Below, piece after piece: positions 10,640-22,199 of a stretch of 64,000 bases of DNA; within the stretch, counting starts at the first letter, position 1, and every line of letters starts with the position of its first letter. The DNA is from Hofstenia miamia. Lineage: Eukaryota; Xenacoelomorpha; Acoela. The position numbers and the translations under genes were made by a program. Location of the stretch: NCBI GenBank assembly GCA_004352715.1, contig SCFE01000067.1:1268348-1332347 (forward strand), in the 5' to 3' direction. The notes beneath the pieces are model-generated. The model was not told the origin of the DNA, ran no database searches, and was given only the letters and a program-made list of their open reading frames with translations.

Positions 10640-13300
10640 CTAACAAAGAATGCAGCAATTTTCAATAATAAAGAAATCAGCATTGGTAAAGCTCTCTGTT
10701 TCCAACACTGCATTAAAACAACATCAGATAAACCAATATGACAAGTGTGTAGAAGAGTACCTGTACAACATCCGAGCTTCTCAATCATGGCATCATTTGA
10801 CACAGTCACAGTCCATATGCCTCACCAACAGTGTTTATCAAGCAAGGTGATAAGCACAGATTGTGCATCAACTTCCGCCAACTCAACAACATCACAAAAA
10901 AGGACGCATATCCCCTACCATGAGTAGATGATATCCTTTATGACACTGCACAATACAAAAAATTTCCAACACTAGATCTATGCANCACAACAATCAGCAT
11001 TGGTAAAGCTCTCTGTTTCCAACACTGCATTAAAACAACATCAGATAAACCAATATGACAAGTGTGTAGAAGAGTACCTGTACAACATCCGAGCTTCTCA
11101 ATCATGGCATCATTTGACACAGTCACAGTCCATATGCCTCACCAACAGTGTTTATCAAGCAAGGTGATAAGCACAGATTGTGCATCAACTTCCGCCAACT
11201 CAACAACATCACAAAAAAGGACGCATATCCCCTACCATGAGTAGATGATATCCTTTATGACACTGCACAATACAAAAAATTTCCAACACTAGATCTATGC
11301 AAAGCCTACTGGAAGGTGCCCATGAGAGAGCAGGATATTGAGAAAACAGCATCTATCACACCATACGGCCTCTTTGAATGTTTCTATATGGCCTTCAGCC
11401 TATATAATGCTCCTGCAACATTCCAAAAATATGCTACAAAAGTACTCCTCAAAGAAAAATTCACACTAGCAGATGGAATCACTACTTACATTGACGACAT
11501 TCTAATATGATTAAACAACATCCAACATCATGCTGAACAACTGCACAGTATGTTAAAACTTCTATACAATGCAGGCCTACACATCAATTTCAAAAAAATG
11601 CAACATAACAAAACATAAAGGCATATTCTTAGGTAGAAATATCACTCAGGGCAACATAACAATCAAAGATGATGCCAAAAAACTGATCAATGAAATAGAA
11701 CCTTCAAAAATGATCAAGGATGTTCAATGAATATAAGCATTCATCAACTACTATCATATGTTCATACCAAATCTTGCCAAAAAAACGTTTCACATATCAA
11801 ATCTTTTAAAGAAGCCTAATGAGTTTGAATGGAACTGAAAACAGCAGGAAGAACTCAATGCCCTCAAACAAATCATGAAAAAAATCAAATCACTCAATAC
11901 TCCAATACCAAATGCTCCTTACATCCTGAATTGTGATGCCAGTACAGTCGCCATCAGAGCAATGCCCAGCCAAGTCCAAGACAGACAAGAAAAACCTATT
12001 CAATGGTCTAGTCAGATATTAAAACAAAGTGAATTCAACTACAGTGCTACAAAATTTGAAATGCTGGCCCTAATAGAATCATTTAAAAAGTTCAGACAAT
12101 TCCTTATCAGAGAAAACAACTTCACAGGCTAAACAGACAACAGCAGCCTCTGCTGGCTAAAAAAGTATGCAGGTGACTGCTAAAATACAATCTCTCACTG
12201 GATAGAATACCTCAAAGACTATCACTTTACAATAGAGCATTGCAAAGGCAAACTTCACACCAACCCTGATCTATGGACAGCCCTGCCTCAATACCAATGA
12301 GACCTAAAAAAACAGGGAAAAGCCAGAAACTTCCACTTCATACTTCAATGCTACTATGAAGAGCTACCAGACATTAACACAAATAGAAATGGCAATCCTG
12401 TCCCACCTATGCTATCCAACTTCATTAAAAAAGAAATAACAGTGGCAGAAATCACCACAACATAAGGTAACAACATCATCCTACGCCAGATCATGGCACG
12501 CCTAAAAGACCCTACATATTTGATGGACTCTATGGCCACCTGCTATTACCACAAACACAACTGGAAAATAACTGACTCTGGAATTCTTTATGCGACATCA
12601 ACAACCTACAATTTAATCATGCTACTGGAGTACTACAAACATGAAGTTGTAAAAAAAGTACACAATCAAGGCCACAAGGGCGTATATCAAACTGAACTCA
12701 CAATCCATGAAAACTTTATTACAACATACTTGTGAAAAACCATTGAGGACGTGATTAATAAATGTCAGTCCTGCATCCTCCTTAACAAATCACATTTCTC
12801 CTGGCAATGCACAGAACTTGAGAAGATTACAGCTGAATACACCAATGAAATTGTCAACACCAACATCGAATAACTATCAAAAGACGATGAAGGTTACACA
12901 TATGTGCTTGTAATGGTAGACCACTTCACAAAGTACTGTAAAATGATACTGCTTAAAAACATCAAAGCCCAAACAATGGCTGAAGCAATTGTTAACAACT
13001 GGGTGCGCATATTCCGCCCAATGACTCAACTCATCACAGATCAGGGCAAACAATTTGAAAACCAACTCTTCCAAACAATGGCCAAAAAACTGGAAGTCCT
13101 GCACACCCACACAACAAAAAAACCACCCTCAAGTTAATGGTGTAGTTGAATGTGTCAAGCAAACTTTACTTAAACTAATGAGAACTATTACCACTCATGT
13201 CAGAGGAAAAAACTGGAGAGAAATACTACCAATGGTGGAATACTTTTACAACACCTCCACACATGAGTAAACAACTCACCAACAATGGTCAGTTCTTTAC
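10640..13300 (+). pseudogene. Ty3/gypsy retrotransposon pol (RT, RNase H, integrase)
   Basis: Ordered gypsy pol domains on the plus strand, broken by stops and frameshifts. Near 11170-11320, in another frame, lies the RT start (HRLCINFRQLNNITKKDAYP, then FPTLDL.KAYWKVPM). At 11316-11510 is RT with ITPYGLFECFYMAFSLYNAP and the catalytic TYIDDILI. At 11875-12132 is RNase H (ILNCDAS ... FNYSATKFEMLALIES). At about 12640-12800 is the integrase zinc site (HNQGHKGVYQTEL ... CQSCILLNKSH). At 12900-13270 is the integrase core (VMVDHFTKYCKMI, LITDQGKQFEN, VNGVVECVKQTL). RT, RNase H and integrase acidic residues are present, but the frame is not continuous. The order fits Ty3/gypsy and not copia. It is probably the body of the element whose LTRs are at 9.1 and 17.3 kb. 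Confidence 0.85.
10679..11300. repeat. ~306-bp duplication around a single N (assembly artefact)
   Basis: Bases 10679-10984 and about 10996-11300 are the same sequence, separated by a single N at 10985 within an ~11-bp junction. Identity is complete by eye. This is the expected result of two overlapping contig ends that were joined instead of merged. Confidence 0.85.
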
Positions 13301-13319
13301 TCAAGTGCTTCAATATTGT

Positions 13320-15575
13320 TAATAATTTTGGAATACCGTATATTTCTCCTTTTCAACCCTAGCTCTTCAATATTGTTGTTGGAAACAACTGTGGAATAGC
13401 AACATTTCTCCTTCCCAACATTTATTACCTGTACATTATTTATACTTACTAGTAAAGATGCCTTATTGTATCCAATGCAGAAACAAACAATCCGTTCTAA
13501 CAAGACTTAGTGATTTTACAATGTGCTTAAGTTGCACAAAAAATTGAGAAATCCTTGTGCAATCATTGCAATGAAATATGTCAAAGAAATCAACAAACTC
13601 AATTTTGCTTTCAATGTAATAAACCTTTCCACAACACATGTATTGGAATTGAGAACTCAATTTAAAAATGCTTAAAGAAAATTCTCACCTTTATTGGTAA
13701 ATAAATTTGGGTTTGTAACAATTGTACTATTGCCTCCTTAGAAACATCTACATCTATTGTTGAAGATGTTAAGCAAATGAATGATGACATAAATAAAGTG
13801 GTAAATGAAATGAAAAAATATTTGGATGTATTAAAGAAAGCTTCTATATCACAAAGGTAGATCAACCTGAAAATAGATTGGAAGATAATCACAATTGTGA
13901 AATTCGTAAATGTGGAATTCCTGAAAGCTCAGGCAAGAATTGTGGAGAATGTGCTAATAATGACATGCAAAATGCAATCAAACTTTTGGATTATTTAATT
14001 GATGATTTTCAACAAGGCAATTGAAAAAACACATTGGAGCGATTTAATTGATAGCATTAATGTAAATAAATCTGTAGATATGATAGAAAAGAAATTTGCA
14101 GCATCTTAGAAAAGTCCAAAATGACTCAACAATATTATTACAAAAGTGAAAAAATTGAAGATCCACTTATAAAGAAATTACTCAAACAAAAGTGTATGTT
14201 CATTAAGTTAAACAATAAAAAACTTAATCAAATACAAAAACAAATTGTCAATAGAGTACACCAGCTAAGAAAGGATTGTTTTGGAAAAATGTCAAGAGAC
14301 AACATCTGTCAAGAAATTAAGATAAAACTAAAATGACAAAATGACAATTTATTGTTAAATAAAGAAAAGGCAATGCTACTAAACAGCAATTTCTCAATGT
14401 TCAATGACTTTAAAGTTAATGACCAACCAGTGAAAACATCAAATAGAAATTACAACATTCTTGAAATAAACTGCCATCAAATTGAAGATTTACTTAAACA
14501 TATTGACATCAATACATCACAAGGATTATCTAAAATGCCAAATTGGTTCTTTAAATTATTAGTGAAAGAGATTAGTCCAATATACACAGCATTGTTTAAT
14601 ACCTGTCTCAGGAATATAATATACCCATATAAATGTAAATCTGCAGTTGTAACACCAGTATCTAAACAAAATAAAACGGAATTGCATCATGAACTAATTT
14701 TAAAAAACTTTTGGCCAATAACAGTAACACTGATTTCTGCACATATACTGGATAAACTAGTCACAGAAATATATGTTGATCATATGTGGCTGACACTTTG
14801 ATGATTTTCAATTCACATATAAGACCAACTGAGGAACATCTGATGCATTACTATATTCAAACACTACATCCATAAAATCATCAATATGAAGGAGACGTCC
14901 ATTGCCAGAACTATTTTTTTACTATAGTTCAGCATTCAATACAATTCTCCAAAATAAACTAACCATCAGAATACAAAAACATTGCAAATGGCTTGGAGTT
15001 TTAATCAGACAATATATGAATGACTGGAATCAAACCATTAAATTTAATAAAAATAAATGTATTCCTCCTACTAATATCACAGTTGGTGTTCCACAAGGAG
15101 GCCCACTAAGTGAAATATTGTTTACTGATGAAAAAAATCTTATTTCAAATGAAAACATTGGAATTAATAGGAAAATATGTGATATATCTAAGTACTCAGA
15201 TGACATGCAAGTAATAGGTAACATCCAATTACACTCTGCAAATGATGACTTTAACAATTATCAAAATACTATTTTCTCAATATTGAGGATGTCCAAGGAG
15301 AGCAATTTATTAATCAATGTAAACAAGACCACAGAACTAGTTATTGCACATTCGAAAATTAACAGAACCTCACTGAAAGGTATAATAAATAAGGATGTAA
15401 ACATAGAAGAAAAAGAAACAGTTAAAAGAGTAGAGTATTACTAGTATCTTGGTTTATATATTGATAATAATTTAAAATGGAACACTCACGTCTCTCACAT
15501 CATAAAAATGCTTCAGAAGTCTACATACCAGGTTTTACTAAATTTCAAAGGAAAATATTATGAAAGTCTCTTAGA
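13320..15575 (+). pseudogene. LINE with PHD-like ORF1 and RT, endonuclease deleted
   Basis: A second non-LTR element inserted after the gypsy integrase. Its ORF1 remnant (about 13450-13850) shows paired Cys/His spacings (CIQCRNKQS, CLSCTKN, CNHCNEIC, CFQCNKPFHNTC, VCNNC) resembling a PHD/zinc-finger ORF1 of CR1-like LINEs. The RT follows: NTSQGLSKMPNWFFKLL (14352-14801), YYSSAFNTILQNKL, VGVPQGGPLSEILF, SKYSDDMQVIG and YLGLYIDNNLKWNTHV (14902-15510). The catalytic YxDD box is YSDD. No APE endonuclease domain is seen between ORF1 and RT, so an internal deletion near 14000-14110 is likely. Stops separate the blocks. Confidence 0.75.
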
Positions 15576-17320
15576 TTGTTGCAGTACATAACAAGAATAC
15601 ACCCTTTGGGTCGCACATCTCCCACCATACTTCAAAATCAACTTGGAATACATGAGAGCACCCTCGATTTTCTCCACCCCCACACATGTAAGTATTTGTG
15701 GGGAGCCACTGCCGAATCTCATTTTCCTAAAGCCACGGATATTCCTTCCCCGCTCAACACTGATATGCTGTTACAAAGAATACCTCACAGCACCCAATCA
15801 TACTTGCAGCCATAATACCATAATATCAAAGAGAAAAACCTCAACCTCTTCCAATACCTACAGTCCAGCTATCCAGAAATTACCTACAGCATAATGTCAA
15901 TTACAGATGAAATGACCAACATACATAGACACTTTGAAACAATCTGTGTCATCACATTGCTACCCAAAACCGTCATCTCAATAGAAAAAGAAGAACAACT
16001 CTTAGCTGAATCAACAGTTCAACTATCACCACAAATACAAAAAGCACTTGAAAATATTGCTAATGAAAAATTAAACTGAAATCATTCAAACACTGATATG
16101 GATATGTGGGGAAAATCAAAACCTACTTATGGACAAATTGATCCTGAACAACAAAAATCAGATACAGATTATGCCTATCCAGTACACTCCTGACAAAGTG
16201 TCTGATGTAGAAATAATCAAAATGAACATGTTTGCAGAGTCATACACAAAAACCAAATTAGAAATCCTAATGTCTCCCAACCAACACGTTGCCTTTGATG
16301 AGGAATATGCTTCAACTTGATTTTTAATCCCTTGAAAAATGAAACAATCTCTTTCCCAACTTCCAACTAAGAAGTACTAGGTGAAATTTATCACAAATCA
16401 CTTAATTACCTGGTCACCTTTGGAACAGCTCAAATCACCAAAACTGACATCAACTCAAAGATCAAATAGCAACAGCAAACGAGTTCTGCATACCACCATG
16501 CATCATAGGAATACTGATAATCACCCTGTATTCAAAAGACAAGTCAATTAAGCCTATTAAACCCAATATTCCGTCTTATAAGCTCGACTACAACACTGTT
16601 CAAGACATTATTAATTTAAAGAGAAATAAACTATTCAAAGGCGTTGCTAGTCAATTACGTGACCACGATCAAGAATACTGATTACTAGTTAATATGGAAA
16701 GCTCCCCAGAAGAAGTCTATAAAAAAGGACACCCAATGTGACAACACATCATTAACTTAAAGAATAAACTTACAAAAAAGAGATTAAAATCACTTACATT
16801 GTTTGCTGGTAGTAATGCTATCATCTGGGCCAACTTATTCTAAAAGGATCTACGTTATGACGTATCACAATGTGTCGAGATAGTCATCATGATCTGCACT
16901 GAGATCAACGATCCAGACCAGATGACAGAAGAACTGATTCTAAACAACATAAATTTTCTCTACAAAAACACGAACTATCATCAATCAATTACGTCTATGT
17001 TCCAATTCTTCTTTCTGGATGCCAGGTTGGATATAATAAGAGCACACACATCCAATATCAACACTGAGATGACATTAATAATGGCACTAAAAGTACAAAA
17101 ACTCTACTGATCTTTCTGCGAGATCTTCCAACAAAGGATAAATAACCTCCGACAATCCATCATTATTCCTAAAATACATTCATTATCATAAATCCAAAAC
17201 AAGAAGACATCGCAGATGTAATGTGAGAAGATACCAGAATACTAAAACTCTTGGACGATACCCACAACCTGATCCAACAGCCATCACTATAGACTTTTCC
17301 TCCTGACGTAGGGCAGCTTT
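15576..17320 (+). other. Retroelement-like ORF debris before the right LTR
   Basis: Several overlapping short open frames (15576-15815, 15894-16079, 16129-16320, 16889-17110) share the A/C-rich coding-strand bias of the gypsy pol at 10.6-13.3 kb. A segment around 16780-17100 (LFAGSNAIIWANLF ... ILNNINFLYKN) has the helical composition of a gag-like protein, but I recognise no diagnostic motif. It may be the 3' open frame of the interrupted gypsy element. A purine-rich GGGTGGGTG immediately before 17325 could be the polypurine tract. Confidence 0.4.
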
Positions 17321-17324
17321 GGGT

Positions 17325-17733
17325 GGGTGTGTTGCACCGGCACCTAGAGATTGATGCTTACAGATCGAGCAGTTCCACCAACTTCCGCAAGGTGTGCCCA
17401 ACAATCGTTTTTCCACTCTCATCTCCAGTTCCCGCGTGTTCAAGCTGCCTACGTCAGCATTATTCAGTTCTGCCTATAGGCAGGTTGTATTGCGTTGTTT
17501 ATTCTCTTTTGTATTAATAGGGCAAAAGTGTGTGCAAACGCTTAATAAAATTTTTATTTTGTGCTCTCAGTCTAAATCTTTGCTATTACTAAATTTAGAT
17601 GATCCTGAGCAGCTAAACTTCCGACGGAGATGAGGGGGCTGCGCAGTGAGCAATTCAACTGTAGGTGGCTCAGCTGTCTTGTGACCATCATGCAGACCTG
17701 TTCATGTCCAGGGTTTGATAGCCGCTAGTATGT
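17325..17733 (+). repeat. LTR-like direct repeat, right copy
   Basis: Same-orientation partner of 9119-9544. It has an AATAAA hexamer at 17544-17549 and the shared downstream block CTTCCGACGGAGATGAGGGG. It is preceded by a G-rich run that could serve as a polypurine tract. It carries a ~12-bp insertion (GCTGCGCAGTGAG) relative to the left copy and lacks that copy's 26-bp insertion. The divergence suggests an old insertion or two independent copies. Confidence 0.65.
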
Positions 17734-17984
17734 ATTGCTTTGGCAGTTATTGCCATGTAAACTTGTATGGCTCCTTTGAACGGCAGTATAGAAGTAATAG
17801 CAGTATACACGTTTGCATGTTTTTCTACCATCCTTCGCTGGCATCAATGTTGCCTATTATTCTAACTAACCCGTCGTACTGTGGGGCTATGCGATGTCTT
17901 GTCTACTTAATAGTAGTTTCTATGCTATCACTTAGTTCTTGCTGTATATTTACTCGTATTATTGTACAAACTCTGATGATGCTA

Positions 17985-17987
<3 letters not shown>

Positions 17988-18020
<33 letters not shown>
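17988..18020. repeat. (AT)n microsatellite
   Basis: Uninterrupted AT tract. Confidence 0.95.
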
Positions 18021-18025
<5 letters not shown>

Positions 18026-18110
18026 AATGACATGTACTCTCAACATGATTACGTATTCACCTGTTTTGAGAAAACGCAATCCTTACTCTTGGACCTTCCT
18101 ACGCCACTGT

Positions 18111-18296
18111 ATGTATATATATATATATNNNNNNNNNNNNNNNNNNNNNNNNNNNNNNNNNNNNNNNNNNNNNNNNNNNNNNNNNNNNNNNNNNNNNNNN
18201 NNNNNNNNNNNNNNNNNNNNNNNNNNNNNNNNNNNNNNNNNNNNNNNNNNNNNNNNNNNNNNNNNNNNNNNNNNNNNNNNNNNNNNNNNNNNNNNN

Positions 18297-18327
<31 letters not shown>
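18111..18327. repeat. (AT)n microsatellite containing a gap
   Basis: AT dinucleotides on both sides of the N run 18129-18296. Confidence 0.9.
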
Positions 18328-18329
<2 letters not shown>

Positions 18330-19858
18330 CATTCAATATATTCCTTGGAAAAGTGAAATCAATATACATGTACTTCTATTATTCATCATATATATATACG
18401 TCAAAATTCATATTTTTGTGTTCTTAGAAAAATTATGTGAGAAATAATGTGATGTAATTTAATAAAATTTAAAAAATTTTGTTTAGCAATCCTTTGTATG
18501 AGCGTAAACAAAATTGTATTCAGTTTTACAGACATTTCAAAAACTGAACTTCATATAAACTCGTTACTTTTGTTTGAAGATTTGTGAGTAGGAATGGTTT
18601 ATATACTGTATATTGAGGACATGTTAGCCTTAAACTGCTTAGTGTATGCATAAGGATGATTTGTTCATATTTTCAAAGAACTTTCTGTAAATAATCCACA
18701 CAAGGCTGTTGGGCGCCATTTTATAGCACACATAAAAGAGAAAACAATCGATGGGTGCATTGTCAAATTTTAGATATATTTTTTAGTTCGTAAATTATAA
18801 GCATTTAAGAATTACAAAAGAGTTAATTGGATCATTTTTGAATAATTGATTTCTATTTTTTTAATGTTATAGTCTACACTTGGCAGACATATATTTTTCA
18901 CAGTTAATAAGGTATTTGAAATATTTTATGAGATTTTTTGTAAATAAACTATATTTTATCGGCAATTATTATATTTAGTAATAGCTGGTAAATATTTTTA
19001 TACAATGACACTTAAGTATATTTTGTATTTCTTATCATCAGAGACCTAATTTTCACCATTATCCTCAATGAATTCATTTTATCCAATAGTTTTATTGATG
19101 CATTGTGATTAACGATTATGAGGCAACTGTGGTAGTAAAGTACATTGTTAGATTTTTCTGTAAAAAAATTAGAACCATAGGGATAAGGCGTATTGTAAAA
19201 GTCAATGCTTTGCAACATTTTAAAAGATTCTGAAGGGCTTTGTCACATCATTATTTTTTGTCAATTGAAGCTATAGACACTTTCATACCTCATTTGAGCC
19301 AATCACACCAAGCACAATTTTCGATTGAATTACCCCATGCTACCAGCCTCGAAAAGGTTCCGTTCACCGTATATTTGAATTTGCAATCACGCGCAAACAC
19401 CTTGTTAATCAAAACAGAGTGGTCAGGGTCTCCTGATGCTTGTTGACTACCAACACAGTTCTATCAAATTCATTGCTGAAGAAAGCAACTTTTATTATAT
19501 AAAATTTTTTAAGATTATTTCTCAAAAATTGCTCAGCCCTTTATTCAAATATTTACCACTTACATTTTTCAATATAATTGATTTTCTATTAAAAAAACTG
19601 TTAAAGATGCTGCAATTTTCTCAGCATTCTTTTTTCAATACTTCTTTGCAATTTGAAAATCTTATAGATTTTTAAATATTAATAATATTTAAAAGTGAAG
19701 CCGAGCTCAATGACCCATATACTATATATACTATTAAATATATCAAAAATTATATTTGTGTGTACTACTATTCTGTTAGTAGATAAAAATACCGAAGAAA
19801 CATTGCAAAACTGAAATAAAATTTTACAGTTTTACACATCTAAACTGTAAAAAAGTTA
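18330..19858. other. AT-rich intergenic sequence
   Basis: No gene or repeat recognised. It lies downstream (3') of the minus-strand TRIM-like gene. I saw no clear minus-strand polyadenylation hexamer close to the stop. Confidence 0.4.
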
Positions 19859-21643
19859 TTATGAGATTTTGTAAATTTTATACATATCGCCTTTTTTTAA
19901 GCTTAGAAACACAGAGTCCAATGAACACGGCATTGTGAAATTATAATTCAAAATTGGATTCTTGACTTTTTGAAGAATAGCTGGCGAAAACTTTGCTTTC
20001 AATTTTTTGTTTCCAACGTCAATAATTTCCAAACTCTTCAAATCGTATGCAACAATTAAGTTGTTAGAAAGAAATGGTGATATTGCGTAGTATTTGTTGC
20101 TAAAATAGCGCAATATTGCTCCTTGATTAAATGAGAAGAGAAAATGTCCAAAAAAGTACTCAGAAAATAGAATGTAGTCTAAATTATGGCTCACATTCAT
20201 GCTAACTGGACGATTTATGCGGCTGTAAGCAATAGGCTTCATTGACTTACGAGGTAAATGAGACATTTTTATTTGGGTTGAAGTTATTCCAAATTTGTAG
20301 ACATTGTCATTCTTAAAGTAAAAATATATGAATTGTTTGCAAGGACTTGTACAAAGCTCGATCAAATCCTCAGATTCAGAAATTGGAAGAGGAAATTTTT
20401 CATATTTTCTTAAATCTTGTGATGCTAAAATTAACTTAGTATTACTCAGCAAAGAAGACATTAAAAGTACTTCTTCATTAAAGAGTAACGCAATTTTATA
20501 AATGTAGACATTTGGAATGAATATACTTTCGAAAGTATTGTCACTTTTAAGTTTCCATAAGAAAGAACCTTTATCCATTGAAATGTCATTTTGTACTGAT
20601 CTTGTAGCTATGTAGAGGTTACGAAATTGGAAGTCATAGCATATATCATCAACATCAAACTTTTCGCTAAAGTTGAACAGGCATTCCTCTTTCCCACGTA
20701 AGAAGTAGTCATTCCATAGAAGTTCATTAAATCTTAAATCATAGCTTCCTATGATTTGTTCGATTGCTTTGTAAGTTTCTTCAAAATTGTAATGTAAAGG
20801 AGCAAATGTGAGAACCTTTAAATTTGGTTCTTTAATATCTATTCTGCTGTTGACTGATCGATATTTTACAATTGGATACTCCTTTATAATTATACTTTCA
20901 GAACAGTTTGAAACATAATTCAAATATAATTTCTTTAATTCAAATATATTATTCTGTGAATTTTCGAATTTTGTCATTTCTTTATCTACTTCATCTGAGA
21001 ATTCAGCCCATCTTTGATTTAGCATGTTTATTTGACAATTAAATGTATTATTGACCATTTTCAAGATAGATTGCCGTCGTTTGTTGATAAGAAATCTCAT
21101 GTCATTTACTTGTTCTTCAGCATTATCATGTTCCTCTTTCAGTTTGAAAATGAAGTTATTTATATTATCAAACGCGATTTTATTCTCATCGATAATTTGG
21201 AAAACCTCATTAATGCATTGCTTAGTGCGAGTTTCTACACTACATATGCGATGACCGTTATGTTCAAGAATTGCACAAGTACTACAGACCATAGTATTGC
21301 AACCCATTCCATTGCAGTAAAAGATAAGTTTTTGATTATGTTGAAAACAAATCGGGGTGTGTTCAGGAATTAGAGCAGAAATTGCATGAAATTTTGTCTT
21401 ATTGGATCTCATGTGATGAAAAGTACAGTCCAAGCAAAATATTTGTGAACATTCTTTGCATAAATGGGCTTCAGTGGGATCGATTTTAAAATCACACTCG
21501 AAGCACTTAATTTCATTTTCGTTCATATCTAATTGGTTTAGGCATGTGACATCAAAACAATGTGCCCAATATTTGATTTCAGGATGTCTAAGTCTTTCAA
21601 TGCAGATTGGACATGACAAACGATTTTCTTCCACGGTGGTCAT
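19859..21643 (-). CDS. TRIM-like protein: degenerate RING, two B-boxes, coiled coil
   Basis: One uninterrupted 594-codon frame. Residues 11-50 hold a RING-like Cys cluster (CPIC at 11-14, HC at 28-29, C34, CFEC at 47-50). The usual C-x-H pair of a RING is not preserved, so E3 ligase activity is doubtful. Residues 62-86 are B-box1-like (C62, C65, C70, C73, H76/H86). Residues 99-131 are a B-box2 with good spacing (C99, H102, C110, C120, C123, H128, H131). Residues ~145-250 are charged and helical, a likely coiled coil. The C-terminal ~300 residues are rich in short hydrophobic strands (VYKF, YIAT, ILFSEYF), suggesting a beta-propeller-like fold, but I recognise no NHL or SPRY motif. In the TRIM family the coiled coil drives dimerisation and the C-terminus binds targets. 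The gene is intronless, so a retrocopy origin is possible. The ATG at 21643 directly precedes the zinc cluster. Confidence 0.85.
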   Translation of the reverse strand: MTTVEENRLSCPICIERLRHPEIKYWAHCFDVTCLNQLDMNENEIKCFECDFKIDPTEAHLCKECSQIFCLDCTFHHMRSNKTKFHAISALIPEHTPICFQHNQKLIFYCNGMGCNTMVCSTCAILEHNGHRICSVETRTKQCINEVFQIIDENKIAFDNINNFIFKLKEEHDNAEEQVNDMRFLINKRRQSILKMVNNTFNCQINMLNQRWAEFSDEVDKEMTKFENSQNNIFELKKLYLNYVSNCSESIIIKEYPIVKYRSVNSRIDIKEPNLKVLTFAPLHYNFEETYKAIEQIIGSYDLRFNELLWNDYFLRGKEECLFNFSEKFDVDDICYDFQFRNLYIATRSVQNDISMDKGSFLWKLKSDNTFESIFIPNVYIYKIALLFNEEVLLMSSLLSNTKLILASQDLRKYEKFPLPISESEDLIELCTSPCKQFIYFYFKNDNVYKFGITSTQIKMSHLPRKSMKPIAYSRINRPVSMNVSHNLDYILFSEYFFGHFLFSFNQGAILRYFSNKYYAISPFLSNNLIVAYDLKSLEIIDVGNKKLKAKFSPAILQKVKNPILNYNFTMPCSLDSVFLSLKKGDMYKIYKIS

Positions 21644-22199
21644 TGTCTACAATAATAATACTTAGCACGATATAAGTAAAAAATAATAGTAATGGATAGG
21701 TTGATCATTTATAGTAATATATAAATCTATTAAAAGTATAAACGCAACGTTAACTTATGATTGCTTCACAAATATTTATTGCAAAATACCGTACAGAATC
21801 CAAATTTATCCAATTTTGACAATCATAGGAGCTACAAAATCGGACAATTGAGTTCATCTGAATCATGTGAGTCGAGATAAGGAATGTGATTTAGACAATA
21901 TATTGGTAATATACTTTGTAAATCCATACTTTCAAACAAAATGTATCTATTTTAGAATAAATATACTGTCTGCAAGAACAGCAATTTTTAATTCATGAGT
22001 TTTATACGCAATATGATGCAATTTGTTGTAAATTCTTGAAATTTCTCTCAGACCACATGGAATTTAACGGCTTGTATCCGAGATGATCTAGTTGAAGCAC
22101 AATCAAATCAAGGGAAGGTTATTGCACAAAAATTGATTTCTCGACATAGGAACTTTTATGAGAGCGATACCAAATTCTTTTTATTAAAAAGTGTGAACT
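21644..22199. other. 5' flank of the TRIM-like gene
   Basis: AT-rich upstream region. No promoter element can be assigned with confidence. Confidence 0.3.

Noticed and set aside
17186-17443. Minus frame similar to the one at 8954-9199 (CSICKHxSLGA)
   Set aside because: The similarity only reflects the two LTR-like repeats read backwards.
21032-21665. Plus-strand frames inside the TRIM-like gene
   Set aside because: Shadows of the 594-codon minus-strand frame.
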